Shown: positions 45,694 to 53,868 of the stretch, piece after piece | How positions within the stretch are numbered: the stretch's first letter is position 1 | Layout of the letters: each line of letters opens with the position of its first letter | Assembly: GCA_900316645.1 (NCBI GenBank) | Contig: ONDP01000030.1 | Location: 1-64,000 of the forward strand | Direction of reading: 5' to 3' | Length of the DNA stretch: 64,000 bases | DNA from: an uncultured Prevotellaceae bacterium | GTDB lineage: Bacteria; Bacteroidota; Bacteroidia; Bacteroidales; Bacteroidaceae | The notes under the pieces: model-generated | The model's database searches: none | Seen by the model: only the letters and a program-made list of their open reading frames with translations | What the model was told of the DNA's origin: nothing | Program-made: the position numbers and the translations under genes

Positions 45694-45747
45694 GGCAGGT
45701 TATTGTCCAATAAGGGCAGGTTATTGAACAATAAGGACTGGTTATTG
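45694..45747. repeat. Three iteron-like direct repeats, 21-bp period
   Basis: GGCAGGTTATTG at 45694 and 45715 and GACTGGTTATTG at 45736. Between them TTATTGTCCAATAA and TTATTGAACAATAA form small palindromes. They lie directly outside the right inverted repeat. Confidence 0.65.
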
Positions 45748-45776
45748 TGCCATCCGTTTGACTCATACAAACTTAG

Positions 45777-45815
45777 AGTCCGTCCTTACGGACTGCCAAT
45801 CCGTGAGGACGGACT
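45777..45815. repeat. 16-bp stem hairpin beside the iteron-like repeats
   Basis: AGTCCGTCCTTACGGA pairs with TCCGTGAGGACGGACT (one G-T pair) around CTGCCAA. There is no T-run, so it is not a typical terminator. It lies between the VapE unit and the promoter of the next gene (TATCTTTG near 45934). Confidence 0.65.
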
Positions 45816-45994
45816 AAAGAAAACGACATAATTTGTTGTGAATGATAGGACAAAACTGACTAAAATCAAGAAAACGATAACATTTATTGAGATTTTTAAC
45901 AAAAATTTCTTGCAGATTCAAAATTTATGTGTATCTTTGCAGCATAAAATCAAAAAGTAATTAAATTATTTATTCACTAAATTTGAATAGGATT

Positions 45995-46669
45995 ATGAAA
46001 AAGATTATGATGATTGCTGCCATGATGGTAGCTGCAATTAGCGCAAATGCTCAGAATGAGGTTGGTCAGTTGACTCTGAAACCAACTGTTGGATTGAACA
46101 TTGCTTCTATGACTAAGGGAGAGGACACAAAGGTTCGTCCTGGCTTCGTTGCCGGTGTTGAGGCTGAGTATGGTGTTTCTGAGAACTTCGGTGTTCAGTT
46201 TGGTCTCTTGTATTCACAGCAGGGTGTTAAGGGTAAGAACACCGGTTTTGGTGAGCTTGACTTCGATGAGAATGACAACGTTGTTGGCGGTTGGGCTTTC
46301 TCTGGTGACGCTACTATGAAGCTCGATTACATCAACATCCCCATCTTGGCTCAGTACTATCCTGTCAAGGGATTGGCTCTGAAGGCAGGTATCCAGCCTG
46401 GTTTCAATGTATTCAAGAAGGTTAAGCTTGACGGTACTCTTTCTCAGGCTGGTGTTCAGGGTGGCAATACTCGCACCGTTAATGATTCTTACAAGATTAA
46501 AGAAGGTGTTAAGGGCTTCCAGTTCGCTATTCCTGTAGGTGTTTCTTATGAGTATGCTAACTTCGTTTTCGATGCTCGTTACAACATCTATCTGACCAAG
46601 GCTCTGAAGGATTCAGACTCTCGTCACTCTGTATTCAGCTTCACTCTTGGTTACAAGTTCGCTCTCTAA
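45995..46669 (+). CDS. PorT-like outer-membrane beta-barrel protein, copy 1
   Basis: A signal peptide (MKKIMMIAAMM...ANAQ) precedes an 8-strand-type barrel with alternating hydrophobic strands (VEYGVSENFGVQFGLLYSQQG, MKLDYINIPILAQYY) and a C-terminal VFSFTLGYKFAL. It belongs to the PorT/OMP_b-brl group. Start ATG 45995; the TTG at 45983 is not needed. It is a tandem duplicate of the next gene, sharing leader and terminator sequence. Role unknown. Confidence 0.85.
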   Translation: MKKIMMIAAMMVAAISANAQNEVGQLTLKPTVGLNIASMTKGEDTKVRPGFVAGVEAEYGVSENFGVQFGLLYSQQGVKGKNTGFGELDFDENDNVVGGWAFSGDATMKLDYINIPILAQYYPVKGLALKAGIQPGFNVFKKVKLDGTLSQAGVQGGNTRTVNDSYKIKEGVKGFQFAIPVGVSYEYANFVFDARYNIYLTKALKDSDSRHSVFSFTLGYKFAL

Positions 46670-46694
46670 GAAAAACTGTTAGTTAGAAATAATC

Positions 46695-46727
46695 GGTGCG
46701 CTCCTTTCGAGGGGCGCATCTTTTTTT
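46695..46727 (+). terminator. Terminator of PorT-like copy 1
   Basis: GTGCGCTCC pairs with GGGGCGCAT around TTTCGA, followed by T7. The 3' region is almost the same as behind copy 2. Confidence 0.8.
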
Positions 46728-46830
46728 GTTCGATTTGCAACATTTTTTTATAAAAAAACTTGGATGTATTGAAAAAAAATGTTATCTTTGCAATATCAAA
46801 TCATTATTTATTCACTAAAAAGTAAGAATT

Positions 46831-47406
46831 ATGAAAAAGATTATGATGATTGCCGCCTTGATGCTCATGAGCGTCGGCGCATTTGCTCAGCGTCCTGTTG
46901 GTGGATTAACCATTAAGCCAATGGTAGGTATGACCTTAACCACAATTACTGGTGGAAATGCAGATATGAAGGTTGGTCTGGCTGCTGGTGCTGAAGTAGA
47001 GTATGTGTTGGCAGAGAAGTTTGCTCTGACCGGTGGCTTGATTTACTCTATGCAAGGATGTAAGTATTCTGAGGGAGGTACTACTTCAACTACAAGCCTT
47101 GACTACATCAATGTTCCTGTTTTGGCTAACTACTACATCATTCCAGGTCTTGCTGTCAAGGCTGGTTTGCAGCCAGGTTTCAAAGTTCGTGGAAAGTGGA
47201 AGACAGAAGCTAATGGCCAGTCAACAGAGGGTGACTTTAATGGAGGAAAGTCTTTTGATTTGTCCATTCCTTTCGGAATTTCTTATGAGTTCTCTAATTT
47301 CGTGATAGATGGTCGCTATCAGTTGGGTCTTACTGACACATCAAATGGTGGTTCAAGCAAGAACAGCGTATTTATGTTCTCTGTTGGTTACAAGTTCTCT
47401 CTCTAA
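46831..47406 (+). CDS. PorT-like outer-membrane beta-barrel protein, copy 2
   Basis: 191 residues with the same signal peptide start (MKKIMMIAALM...AFAQ), shared strands (TTSLDYINVPVLANYYIIPG, LAVKAGLQPGFKV) and end (VFMFSVGYKFSL). It has shorter loops than copy 1. Its own promoter (TATCTTTG near 46790) and its own terminator allow separate expression. Confidence 0.85.
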   Translation: MKKIMMIAALMLMSVGAFAQRPVGGLTIKPMVGMTLTTITGGNADMKVGLAAGAEVEYVLAEKFALTGGLIYSMQGCKYSEGGTTSTTSLDYINVPVLANYYIIPGLAVKAGLQPGFKVRGKWKTEANGQSTEGDFNGGKSFDLSIPFGISYEFSNFVIDGRYQLGLTDTSNGGSSKNSVFMFSVGYKFSL

Positions 47407-47431
47407 GAGAAACTGTTAGTTAGAAATAATC

Positions 47432-47466
47432 GGTGCGCTCCTTTCGAGGGGCGCATCTTTTTTTTG
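47432..47466 (+). terminator. Terminator of PorT-like copy 2
   Basis: The same hairpin as at 46695, with T8. Confidence 0.8.
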
Positions 47467-47510
47467 TGAAAAGAATCTTGTAATTCAAAAATATTGCTTA
47501 TCTTTGCGCT

Positions 47511-50480
47511 GTGAAGCGGAAGATAAGACTGATTTGGTTGATGTGTACCTTGATGATAGGTGGACTGTCGGCACAGCAAGTGCTGACGGAGCATTATCAG
47601 CTGACTACGCTCGACCTTTCGGTTGGTCTTCCCCACAATAACGTCAACCAGTTCTTTGTCGATAGCCAGGGCTTCGTGTGGATTTCTACCTACGGAGGCG
47701 GGGCTGTACGCTACGATGGTTTCTCGTTCATGAGCATAGGCCTCACCAATCCTCAGGGACTGAGCAGCAATTCCTGTAAGCGCATCACGGAGGACCGCCA
47801 CCATCGGCTATGGATAGCCTATGACGAACGGACTGATGTGATTGATATGCGGACCATGAGCCGTACGACGCTGGACTACGCCGGTGGTGACTTGAATGCA
47901 ATACTGAACCGTCCGTCAGTAGCCGTCTATAACGATGCTAAGGGCGCTATATGGCAGGTCAATACCGATTCTATCTATCGCTATACCTTCAACGAAAAGG
48001 GGGCTGTCAATCATGTCAGCCGCTATCATTATGTGGGTAACACGCCCGACGTGTGCATCAAGGACGTTGAGCAGAATGGTTCGGTATGGGTTTGTGTGGA
48101 TGGTGGCTTGTATCGCCTGACGGAGCGCAACGGGAAATTGCAGCGCGAGGATATTGCCCCCGAGATGGTGCAGTTGCGCGGACTCTATGTGACTGATATG
48201 CTGAAACGGGGCAACAGGGTATGGATTTCCACCAATCTGGGACTATATGCCTACGACACCTATTCGCATCAGATTCAGTCTTTCCGCCATACGGACGACC
48301 CCAATTCTCTTTCCCACGATTTTACCTCGTCTCTGGCTGAAGCTCCCGACGGACGCCTGTTGGTGGGCTCACTGAGAGGCGTGAATATACTGTCAGACCA
48401 GATGAATGCCTTTGAGCATTGGGACAGCAATACGGATTATCTACCTTTGCCCAGTGATTTCGTGCATTGCCTGATGGTGCGCGACGGCCTGATTTGGGTT
48501 GGTACCGAGACTTCGGGCATTGCCAAACTGGCGCCACGCCCCCTGTTGCTGCGTAACTATGTCCACCAGGCAGGGGTGACTACATCTATCTCTCCCCGTC
48601 CGGTCAATGCCATGTATGTTGAACCGAATGGCAGTCTGTGGGTAGGAACGGTTGAGGGCGGACTCAACTGGAAAGCCGCTGACAGTCAGCAGTTCGAACA
48701 TTGGACCATGCAGAGCTCTGCGCTCTCACATAATTCCGTTTCCGTTTTGGAGGCCGACACCCACGGACATCTGTGGATTGGAACGTGGGGTGGTGGACTG
48801 AATGTCATTTCGCTTGCCGACCATCAGCTGAAGCATATTGATATGCCTGCCGAAATGGTGGCACAGACCAATTATATCGGAGCCTTGGCTTACGACAAGT
48901 ATAACGACGCCCTGTGGATAGGTTCTAACGATGGTGTCTTCTACTACGACCTGCAGACGGGGCAGCTCAGCGACCCGTTTAATGATAACCGAACAGTACG
49001 AGGCTGTATAGGTTCCTTAATCGACGATAAGGGACGCTTATGGATAGGCTGCATCACGGGAGTGCGCATCATCGACCTTCGCTCACGTGCCAAGGACGGA
49101 AAGTTCCAGGTCAGAAGCATCTATACCAAGTTGGATAATCCGTCATTGAATATCGTTGACAAGTTGTGTTGTTTCTGTCAAGCCAAAGACGGTACAATAT
49201 GGTTGGGTTCTAACGGCTATGGTCTCTACCAACTTGTTGTTGACGAGAAAACGGGCGAGGAGACATTTTTGAACCTGACGACGAAGGACGGTCTTGCCAA
49301 CAATGCCGTTCATGGAATAGTAGAGGATAAGACGGGGCGGTTGTGGATAACAACAGCCAACGGACTGTCGGTTCTCGACCCTCTCGCGCGTACCTTTATT
49401 AATTATGACGAGAAGGACGGCTTGCTCAGTCAGCATTTTTATTGGAATTCAGCCGTTAAAGCAGCGAGTGGAGTCCTGTATTTCGGCAGCATGGATGGAT
49501 TGATTGAGGTAGTGGACGAAAATAAGGCTGCTAATTATTCTGTCCACCTCACGTTTACCCAACTTCTTGTGGATAATCAAGTGGTGACTCCAGCCAATAG
49601 CGATATTATCAGTGAAGACATTTCGCAGGCAAAGGTTATCCGACTGCATGAGTCGAACAAATCGTTTGCCATTGAGTTCTCGTCGTTGACTTATGCTGGC
49701 GAAACAACGGGGCACTATAGTTACCGGCTGAAAGGCTTCGAAGAGGAGTGGACCATTCTTCCACCGGAAGCTCATTCGGTGCGCTACACCACTCTGAAGC
49801 CAGGCACATATACTTTTGAGGTATGTTACACAGCCGATACGGAAGAAGCAGAAGTCCATCAGCTGGCAGTACGCATTGTGGTGGAGCCTTATTTCTGGAA
49901 GAGCTGGTGGTTCAACCTTCTGATTGTTGTCGGCTTGATAGCCTTTGTGGTTTGGTTCTATCGCTACAAGGAAGCAGAGTGGAAACGCCAGGAGGCCGAC
50001 AAACTGCTGACGCCCATCCGCAAGGTGCTGGAAGAGGCAGACCAGCCACAGGAGTTGCAGACGCGCATCCAGAATATCCTAGACAATCACGAGAAACTCA
50101 AGAAGAGCTACCATAAGAGTGTCGAGGCGGACAAACAGGAGGTGATGCGCACCAGTAAGCCGTTTATGGACCATGCCACCGAGATTCTGGAGCAGCACTA
50201 TACCAACAGCGAGTTCGGCGTTTCTGAGTTTGCCGAAGCTATGGGCATGAGCAAGCCTCTATTGTCAAAGCGTCTGAATGCAGAGGCAGGTATGAGCACC
50301 GGTCAGTTCATCCGCGACTATCGTCTGAAGATAGCCAAACGTCTACTCCTTGAAAATTATGCCAATCGTAACATTACCGAGATAGCTTACAAAGTGGGTT
50401 TCAACGATCCCAAATATTTCACCCGTTGTTTCACCCATCAATACGGTTGCAGCCCCAGTGCCTATACAGGTGAAGAATAA
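47511..50480 (+). CDS. HTCS-like transmembrane AraC regulator without kinase domains
   Basis: A signal peptide (LSAQ) leads into two seven-bladed Reg_prop propellers (NQFFVDSQGFVWISTYGGG, LEADTHGHLWIGTWGGG), a Y_Y_Y domain (about 690-765) and one membrane helix (about 785-805). A charged linker of about 80 residues and an AraC-type helix-turn-helix (about 885-989) follow. The DHp, HATPase and receiver domains of a normal hybrid two-component sensor are absent, so the periplasmic signal would reach DNA in one polypeptide. Start GTG 47511; the -7 box TATCTTTG ends 4 bases before it, so the mRNA should be leaderless. It probably controls the SusC operon 150 bases downstream. Confidence 0.85.
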   Translation: MKRKIRLIWLMCTLMIGGLSAQQVLTEHYQLTTLDLSVGLPHNNVNQFFVDSQGFVWISTYGGGAVRYDGFSFMSIGLTNPQGLSSNSCKRITEDRHHRLWIAYDERTDVIDMRTMSRTTLDYAGGDLNAILNRPSVAVYNDAKGAIWQVNTDSIYRYTFNEKGAVNHVSRYHYVGNTPDVCIKDVEQNGSVWVCVDGGLYRLTERNGKLQREDIAPEMVQLRGLYVTDMLKRGNRVWISTNLGLYAYDTYSHQIQSFRHTDDPNSLSHDFTSSLAEAPDGRLLVGSLRGVNILSDQMNAFEHWDSNTDYLPLPSDFVHCLMVRDGLIWVGTETSGIAKLAPRPLLLRNYVHQAGVTTSISPRPVNAMYVEPNGSLWVGTVEGGLNWKAADSQQFEHWTMQSSALSHNSVSVLEADTHGHLWIGTWGGGLNVISLADHQLKHIDMPAEMVAQTNYIGALAYDKYNDALWIGSNDGVFYYDLQTGQLSDPFNDNRTVRGCIGSLIDDKGRLWIGCITGVRIIDLRSRAKDGKFQVRSIYTKLDNPSLNIVDKLCCFCQAKDGTIWLGSNGYGLYQLVVDEKTGEETFLNLTTKDGLANNAVHGIVEDKTGRLWITTANGLSVLDPLARTFINYDEKDGLLSQHFYWNSAVKAASGVLYFGSMDGLIEVVDENKAANYSVHLTFTQLLVDNQVVTPANSDIISEDISQAKVIRLHESNKSFAIEFSSLTYAGETTGHYSYRLKGFEEEWTILPPEAHSVRYTTLKPGTYTFEVCYTADTEEAEVHQLAVRIVVEPYFWKSWWFNLLIVVGLIAFVVWFYRYKEAEWKRQEADKLLTPIRKVLEEADQPQELQTRIQNILDNHEKLKKSYHKSVEADKQEVMRTSKPFMDHATEILEQHYTNSEFGVSEFAEAMGMSKPLLSKRLNAEAGMSTGQFIRDYRLKIAKRLLLENYANRNITEIAYKVGFNDPKYFTRCFTHQYGCSPSAYTGEE

Positions 50481-50515
50481 TTATTGCTAAAAAGTGGTAC
50501 AAAATTTATATTTTT

Positions 50516-50579
50516 ACTGTTTTGTCCACCTTAAATATCGTTTTTTCCACCTTTTATGCGCGTAATGCAGTTAACTTTG
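50516..50579 (+). promoter_or_regulatory. Operator and promoter of the arabinan-type locus
   Basis: TTTTGTCCACC (CCACC at 50526) and TTTTTTCCACC (CCACC at 50547) are direct repeats 21 bp apart, 20 bases before the -7 box TAACTTTG (50572-50579). The position fits an AraC-family activator contacting polymerase. The same repeats occur at 7530-7560. Confidence 0.65.
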
Positions 50580-50630
50580 CGGCTAGATTTTTAATTATTA
50601 ACAAAATTTTCTAACCTAAAAGATTAACAA

Positions 50631-53600
50631 ATGAGAAAACAAGTATTATTCTCTCTGATGCTGACTTTTGGCTTCACAGGTGGACTAACTGTCTGTCCTG
50701 TTACTGCCAGTGCAGCAGTGACCCAGCAGACCATCAAGGTCAAGGGTCAGGTCGTTGACCAGGATGGGGAACCCCTCATTGGTGCAACTGTTAGGGTTAA
50801 AGGTGCTTCGTCAGGAAGTGTGACCGACATCGACGGTAACTTCCAGATTGATGCTGCCTCTAACGCAACTCTCGTTATCAGTTATGTAGGCTACAAGGAC
50901 CGCGAGGTAGCAGTCCGTGGTCGTGCTCAGATTGATCCTATCCAGATGGAGGCTGACTCTCACGTGCTCGATCAAGTGGTAGTTGTAGGTTACGGTACGC
51001 AGAAGAAGGCCGACTTGACTGGTTCTGTATCTATCGTAAACGCTGATGAGTTGAAGCGCGTTTCCAACTCAAACATCTCATCTATGTTGGAAGGTAAGGT
51101 TGCCGGTGTTCAGATTACCTCTGACGGTCAGCCTGGTGCCGACCCAGCTGTACGTATCCGTGGTTTGGGTACTTTCGGCGACACTGCTCCTTTGTATGTG
51201 ATTGACGGTGTGCCCATGGGTACAACCATCCGTGACTTCTCTCCTAACGACATTGAGACCATTCAGGTGTTGAAGGATGCATCTGCAGGTGCTATCTACG
51301 GTTCTCGTGCTGCTAACGGTGTGGTAATCATCACGACTAAGAATGGTAAGAAAGACCAGCCTCTGAAGGTGGACTATAAGGGTTATTTCGGTGTTGACTG
51401 GATTCCAGGTGGTGTTTATGATGTGATGAACGCTGACCAGTATAGTAATTATATAGGTGTTTCTAATGAGAACAGTGGTACAATACCTGCTGCTGGTTAT
51501 ATTCGTGATGCGGAAACAGGTAAGTATCATTTTATGGATGATACCAATACCAAGTGGTTTGATGAAGTGTTTAAGACAGGTACCCGTCAAAACCATAATA
51601 TCAATCTGAGTGGTGGTGGTGCACACAATACTTATAATGTAGGTCTTGACTACTATCAGCAGAATGGTACTTTGAAAGGTGCCGGTCCAAACTATAAGCG
51701 TTTCACTGCCCGTGTAAACAACACGATGGAGACCAAGTTCATTAACTTTCGCACTAGTCTGGTTTACTCTCACTCCAGTCAGGATGGTTTAGGTATCTCG
51801 AATAACTCTGCAGAAGACGGTTTTATTCAGGGTTATTATGGTGACGTACATCCCGTATTGTTCGGTGCCGTATTGACTGCGCCAACGATTAAAGCTTACG
51901 ATGAATCTACATGGTATCTGGATGATAGAGTTAAATCTGCTAAAAATTATAGTTATGATGCGTATGGTTATGGTGTGTACTATGACGCTATTCATGGAGA
52001 TATATCTCACTCAAACCCATTGTTGATTAACAACCTGTTTACACGAAATACGATTGTAGATCGCGTTGTTGCTACAGGTTCTGCAGATGTGGATATCTTT
52101 AAGATGGTTGGCTTTGAGAACAAGAATCACAAATTGAACTATAAGCTCAACCTTTCATATAGTAAGACAAACGCACAGGATAAGAGATGGCTTTCTGCAT
52201 GGTTCCAGGCTCAGCGCGCAGGAATGGATAAGAACAATGAGAAACTGACAGAGACCAAGCGTACTTATTCTGACTTCCTGGTGGAGAACACCATTACTTA
52301 TGATGGTACCATTGGCTTGCATCATATCAACCTGTTAGGCGGTATTACCTATCAGGAAGAGAATACTCACATCTTGAGTGCCACGGGTACTAAATTCTCA
52401 GAGCCCTATTTCCTGCAACTCCAAAATGCCGAAAGCAGAGACGCTTCTTCACAAGAATTAAAGCACACTCTTACATCTTTTGTAGGACGTCTGAACTATG
52501 ACTATGATAGCAAATATCTTCTTTCTTTCGTTATTCGTCGTGATGGTAGCTCTCGCTTGTCTAAGGATATTCGTTGGGGCACCTTCCCATCAATCTCTGT
52601 AGGTTGGCGTTTCGATAAGGAAAAGTTCTTCCCGATTAGCCGTGACGTTATGAATATGTTTAAGATTCGCGCCAGTTATGGTGAACTCGGTAACGAAGCA
52701 ATCGGCGAATATGCTTACATGACTACAATGTCACGCAATAATATGGGTTATAGCTTTGGTAATTCAGTAGTTTATGGTTCAGCAATTTCGAACTTTGTGA
52801 ATACTAACATTGCTTGGGAGAAAAAGACCACTACGAATATCGGTATTGACCTCGCCATGTTTAACAACCGTTTGGAGTTTACCGCAGAGTGGTATCTCAA
52901 CAAGTCAAAAGATCTGCTGTATGACGTAGCCGTTCCTATTAATGCCGGTGTTGCTAATGAAACAGTAAAAATGAATGCTGCTACAATGCAGAACAGTGGT
53001 TTCGAGTTCTCTGCTACTTACAGGAATATGGATCATCCATTCAAATGGCAGGTAAGTGCGAACTTGAGCACATTGAAGAATAAGGTTACTTCATTAGGTA
53101 CTGGTAAGGATTTTCAGGATAATGGTGATTTTATCACCTATGTTGGTCAGGAAATCGGACAGTTCCATGGTTATGTCTATGAGGGTATTGCCCGTACGCA
53201 GGCTGATCTTGACGATCATGCCACTCAGACGGGTGCACAGGTAGGTGACTGTCTCTATAAGGATGTTAATGAGGACGGTGTTATCAATGGTGAAGATAAA
53301 GTAGTTTTGGGCAGTGGTATGCCTAAAGTGAACTTTGGTATCAGTGCCCATTTTGAATACAAGAATTTCGACTTGAGTATTTCTACTTATGGTGCTTTGA
53401 ATTATCATGCAATTGACGTGTTACATAGAGAACTCAATAGCAGTTACGGTCCTTGGAATAAGGACGTTGCACTTGTTGATGCTAACCGTTGGTCTGACGA
53501 TGGTTTGACTTATATTTCTAATGTGCCACGTACCTATTATTCAAGTACAGGTGAGCAATGGAATAATTATCTGAGTGATCGTCAGATTCAGAATGCTGCC

Positions 53601-53828
53601 TACTGGAAGATTGCCAATGTAGAGCTTGGTTACAACTTCCCAGACAAATGGTTCAAGAATGTAGTCACGGGTGTTCGTGCATACGTTTCTCTTCAGAACC
53701 TCTACACCTTCACGAAGTTTAAGGGATATAATGTTGACTTCCCAGGTGCTGCTTTCTCTCCAGGTCTTAACTATTGCTCTTACCCCAGTGCAAGAAGCTT
53801 CATGGCTGGAGTTCTGTTCTCGTTCTAA
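50631..53828 (+). CDS. SusC-like TonB-dependent importer of the arabinan-type locus
   Basis: 1065 residues: a long signal peptide (ASAAV), carboxypeptidase-regulatory-like domain (GQVVDQDGEPLIGATVRV), plug (LDQVVVVGYGTQKKADLTGSV, MLEGKVAGVQI, LKDASAGAIYGSRAANGV) and a barrel ending FMAGVLFSF. It imports oligosaccharides bound by the SusD 40 bases downstream. The neighbouring GH43 genes indicate an arabinose-containing glycan. Confidence 0.95.
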   Translation: MRKQVLFSLMLTFGFTGGLTVCPVTASAAVTQQTIKVKGQVVDQDGEPLIGATVRVKGASSGSVTDIDGNFQIDAASNATLVISYVGYKDREVAVRGRAQIDPIQMEADSHVLDQVVVVGYGTQKKADLTGSVSIVNADELKRVSNSNISSMLEGKVAGVQITSDGQPGADPAVRIRGLGTFGDTAPLYVIDGVPMGTTIRDFSPNDIETIQVLKDASAGAIYGSRAANGVVIITTKNGKKDQPLKVDYKGYFGVDWIPGGVYDVMNADQYSNYIGVSNENSGTIPAAGYIRDAETGKYHFMDDTNTKWFDEVFKTGTRQNHNINLSGGGAHNTYNVGLDYYQQNGTLKGAGPNYKRFTARVNNTMETKFINFRTSLVYSHSSQDGLGISNNSAEDGFIQGYYGDVHPVLFGAVLTAPTIKAYDESTWYLDDRVKSAKNYSYDAYGYGVYYDAIHGDISHSNPLLINNLFTRNTIVDRVVATGSADVDIFKMVGFENKNHKLNYKLNLSYSKTNAQDKRWLSAWFQAQRAGMDKNNEKLTETKRTYSDFLVENTITYDGTIGLHHINLLGGITYQEENTHILSATGTKFSEPYFLQLQNAESRDASSQELKHTLTSFVGRLNYDYDSKYLLSFVIRRDGSSRLSKDIRWGTFPSISVGWRFDKEKFFPISRDVMNMFKIRASYGELGNEAIGEYAYMTTMSRNNMGYSFGNSVVYGSAISNFVNTNIAWEKKTTTNIGIDLAMFNNRLEFTAEWYLNKSKDLLYDVAVPINAGVANETVKMNAATMQNSGFEFSATYRNMDHPFKWQVSANLSTLKNKVTSLGTGKDFQDNGDFITYVGQEIGQFHGYVYEGIARTQADLDDHATQTGAQVGDCLYKDVNEDGVINGEDKVVLGSGMPKVNFGISAHFEYKNFDLSISTYGALNYHAIDVLHRELNSSYGPWNKDVALVDANRWSDDGLTYISNVPRTYYSSTGEQWNNYLSDRQIQNAAYWKIANVELGYNFPDKWFKNVVTGVRAYVSLQNLYTFTKFKGYNVDFPGAAFSPGLNYCSYPSARSFMAGVLFSF

Positions 53829-53868
53829 AGAATTGAATGATTTAAAAACTAAAAATTGAAGTTTAGTT

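Noticed and set aside
45694-45747. Regular repeats as a CRISPR array
   Set aside because: Units are 12 bp at a 21-bp period with near-identical gaps. There are no spacers of proper length and no cas genes in the window.
51078-51773. 231-residue frame opposite the third SusC
   Set aside because: Antisense to a clearly conserved TonB-dependent receptor; Thr/Ile-rich text without motifs.
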